From Celeribacter litoreus (lineage in GTDB: Bacteria; Pseudomonadota; Alphaproteobacteria; Rhodobacterales; Rhodobacteraceae): DNA of 64,000 nucleotides. Below the pieces are notes generated by a model, which saw only the letters and a program-made list of their open reading frames with translations, was not told the DNA's origin and made no database searches. The stretch spans positions 667,235-731,234 of the forward strand of contig NZ_JAIUFY010000005.1 of the NCBI RefSeq assembly GCF_020165855.1, read 5' to 3'. Below are positions 63,538-64,000 of the stretch, one piece after another; within the stretch, counting starts at the first letter, position 1, and each line of letters begins with the position of its first letter. The position numbers were made by a program, and so were the translations under genes.

Positions 63538-63566
63538 AAAAATAGTTTGTAATGCAATCTATTTTT
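63538..63566 (-). promoter_or_regulatory. 29-bp palindrome, probable MarR operator
   Basis: AAAAATAG (63538-63545) and CTATTTTT (63559-63566) are perfect inverted repeats, and inside them TTG (63547-63549) mirrors CAA (63555-63557). The whole is symmetric except for the centre and one position in each arm. It lies seven bases upstream of the regulator start, ideal for autorepression. Confidence 0.75.
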
Positions 63567-63795
63567 GCATTTTCGCCTCCAACTTCGCCATATCCGGCAG
63601 TTTTGATGGGGAATGTTGTGCCGCCTGTTCGCTGCTGTGCGCGGCTCTGCGAAAGCAGCTTTCATCTGTTGCGAACCGGTCGGAAAAGTTTTTTCCGCCC
63701 GCGTTCATTTTTCGACGATTCCACGCTTGACGAGGTCGCGCACTCGCCATAGAACGCCCCTCACGTTCAGGGCACGGTCCTTGAACGGGCAGCGA

Positions 63796-63872
63796 GCGGT
63801 TGTAGCTCAGTTGGTTAGAGTACCGGCCTGTCACGCCGGGGGTCGCGGGTTCGAGCCCCGTCAACCGCGCCA
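63796..63872 (+). tRNA. tRNA-Asp (anticodon GTC), copy 1
   Basis: The 77-base cloverleaf begins GCGGTTG and ends CAACCGC-G-CCA with CCA encoded. The anticodon stem CCGGC/GCCGG closes a CTGTCAC loop, giving GTC (aspartate). Confidence 0.97.
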
Positions 63873-63921
63873 CGCTGTCCCATATAGCACCCTTTCGGGT
63901 GTCGCCTTTTAGAGGCCCTGC

Positions 63922-63998
63922 GCGGTTGTAGCTCAGTTGGTTAGAGTACCGGCCTGTCACGCCGGGGGTCGCGGGTTCGAGCCCCGTCAACCGCGCCA
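63922..63998 (+). tRNA. tRNA-Asp (anticodon GTC), copy 2
   Basis: It appears identical to the copy 126 bases upstream (acceptor GCGGTTG/CAACCGC, loop CTGTCAC, encoded CCA). The 49-base spacer contains CACCC-TTTC-GGGTG, a small hairpin. The gene ends two bases before the window edge, so further copies could follow. Confidence 0.97.
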
Positions 63999-64000
63999 CC

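Noticed and set aside
63613..63912. 99-codon frame containing AQLVRVPACHAGGRG
   Set aside because: Another tRNA-derived artefact, read along the sense strand of tRNA-Asp.
63559..63999. 146-codon frame with two copies of TGLEPATPGVTGRYSN
   Set aside because: This is the well-known false protein read from the antisense strand of tRNA-Asp; its repeat reflects the two tRNA copies.

Overview
The window looks like a single stretch of an alphaproteobacterial chromosome, most plausibly a marine Rhodobacterales (Roseobacter-group) species. The grounds are family-level recognition, not database searches: high-GC codon use, an FnrL-style anaerobic box, DUF5368 next to sulfide:quinone reductase, a DUF2927 lipoprotein, a DUF1127 protein, a monomeric isocitrate dehydrogenase and a guanine-deaminase/8-oxoguanine-deaminase pair. 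I see no transposase, integrase, phage gene, CRISPR array or plasmid backbone. Most genes are housekeeping or accessory metabolism in short operons.

Layout. 1-7.5 kb: respiration and sulfide. The 3' end of cydD, then cydC, an FNR-like box, cydA-cydB and a 40-residue cydX that is easily missed, followed by a Tat-signal type II sulfide:quinone oxidoreductase with a DUF5368 membrane partner. Cytochrome bd tolerates sulfide, so oxidase and sulfide oxidation make sense together. 7.5-11.4 kb: a lone ExoY-like sugar transferase and the molybdate transporter modABC. 11.4-15.8 kb: a two-gene RND efflux pump whose upstream region shares a 22-nt element (19 of 22 identical) with the sulfide oxidoreductase gene. 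15.8-20.2 kb: a soluble three-PAS chemoreceptor and monomeric isocitrate dehydrogenase.

20.5-24.4 kb: the Anbu proteasome-like operon (circularly permuted ATP-grasp, alpha-E, transglutaminase, Anbu), whose biological role is still open. 24.5-30 kb: a PLP decarboxylase, then on the minus strand fructokinase, dtd and a compact, overlapping tsaE-tsaB-tsaC-tsaD set for t6A tRNA modification. 30-36 kb: a seven-gene minus-strand operon (28-residue membrane peptide, XpaC-like, TelA-like, DUF2927 lipoprotein, SPFH-GYF protein, small unknown, zinc-ribbon membrane protein) that looks like a membrane-stress module and is the best candidate here for an incompletely described system.

36-49 kb: rluB with a long basic tail, tadA, a UPF0173 hydrolase, ceramidase, gatCA, cell-wall amidase, RNase P RNA, a DUF533 gene whose ribosome binding site lies in a perfect 12-bp inverted repeat, rpmG, a GNAT enzyme, a Bax inhibitor-1 protein, DUF1127, LysR, a quinone oxidoreductase and an XRE regulator preceded by a perfect FNR box. 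49-64 kb: hisN, 8-oxoguanine deaminase, a CAP lipoprotein, guaD, mgtE, a formyltetrahydrofolate cyclo-ligase, a YmdB-like phosphoesterase, an SLC13 transporter, yebC, a LysE exporter, an EamA transporter, a YdcH protein, tRNA-Val, a FUSC exporter with its MarR regulator and a 29-bp operator-like palindrome, and two identical tRNA-Asp genes at the right edge.
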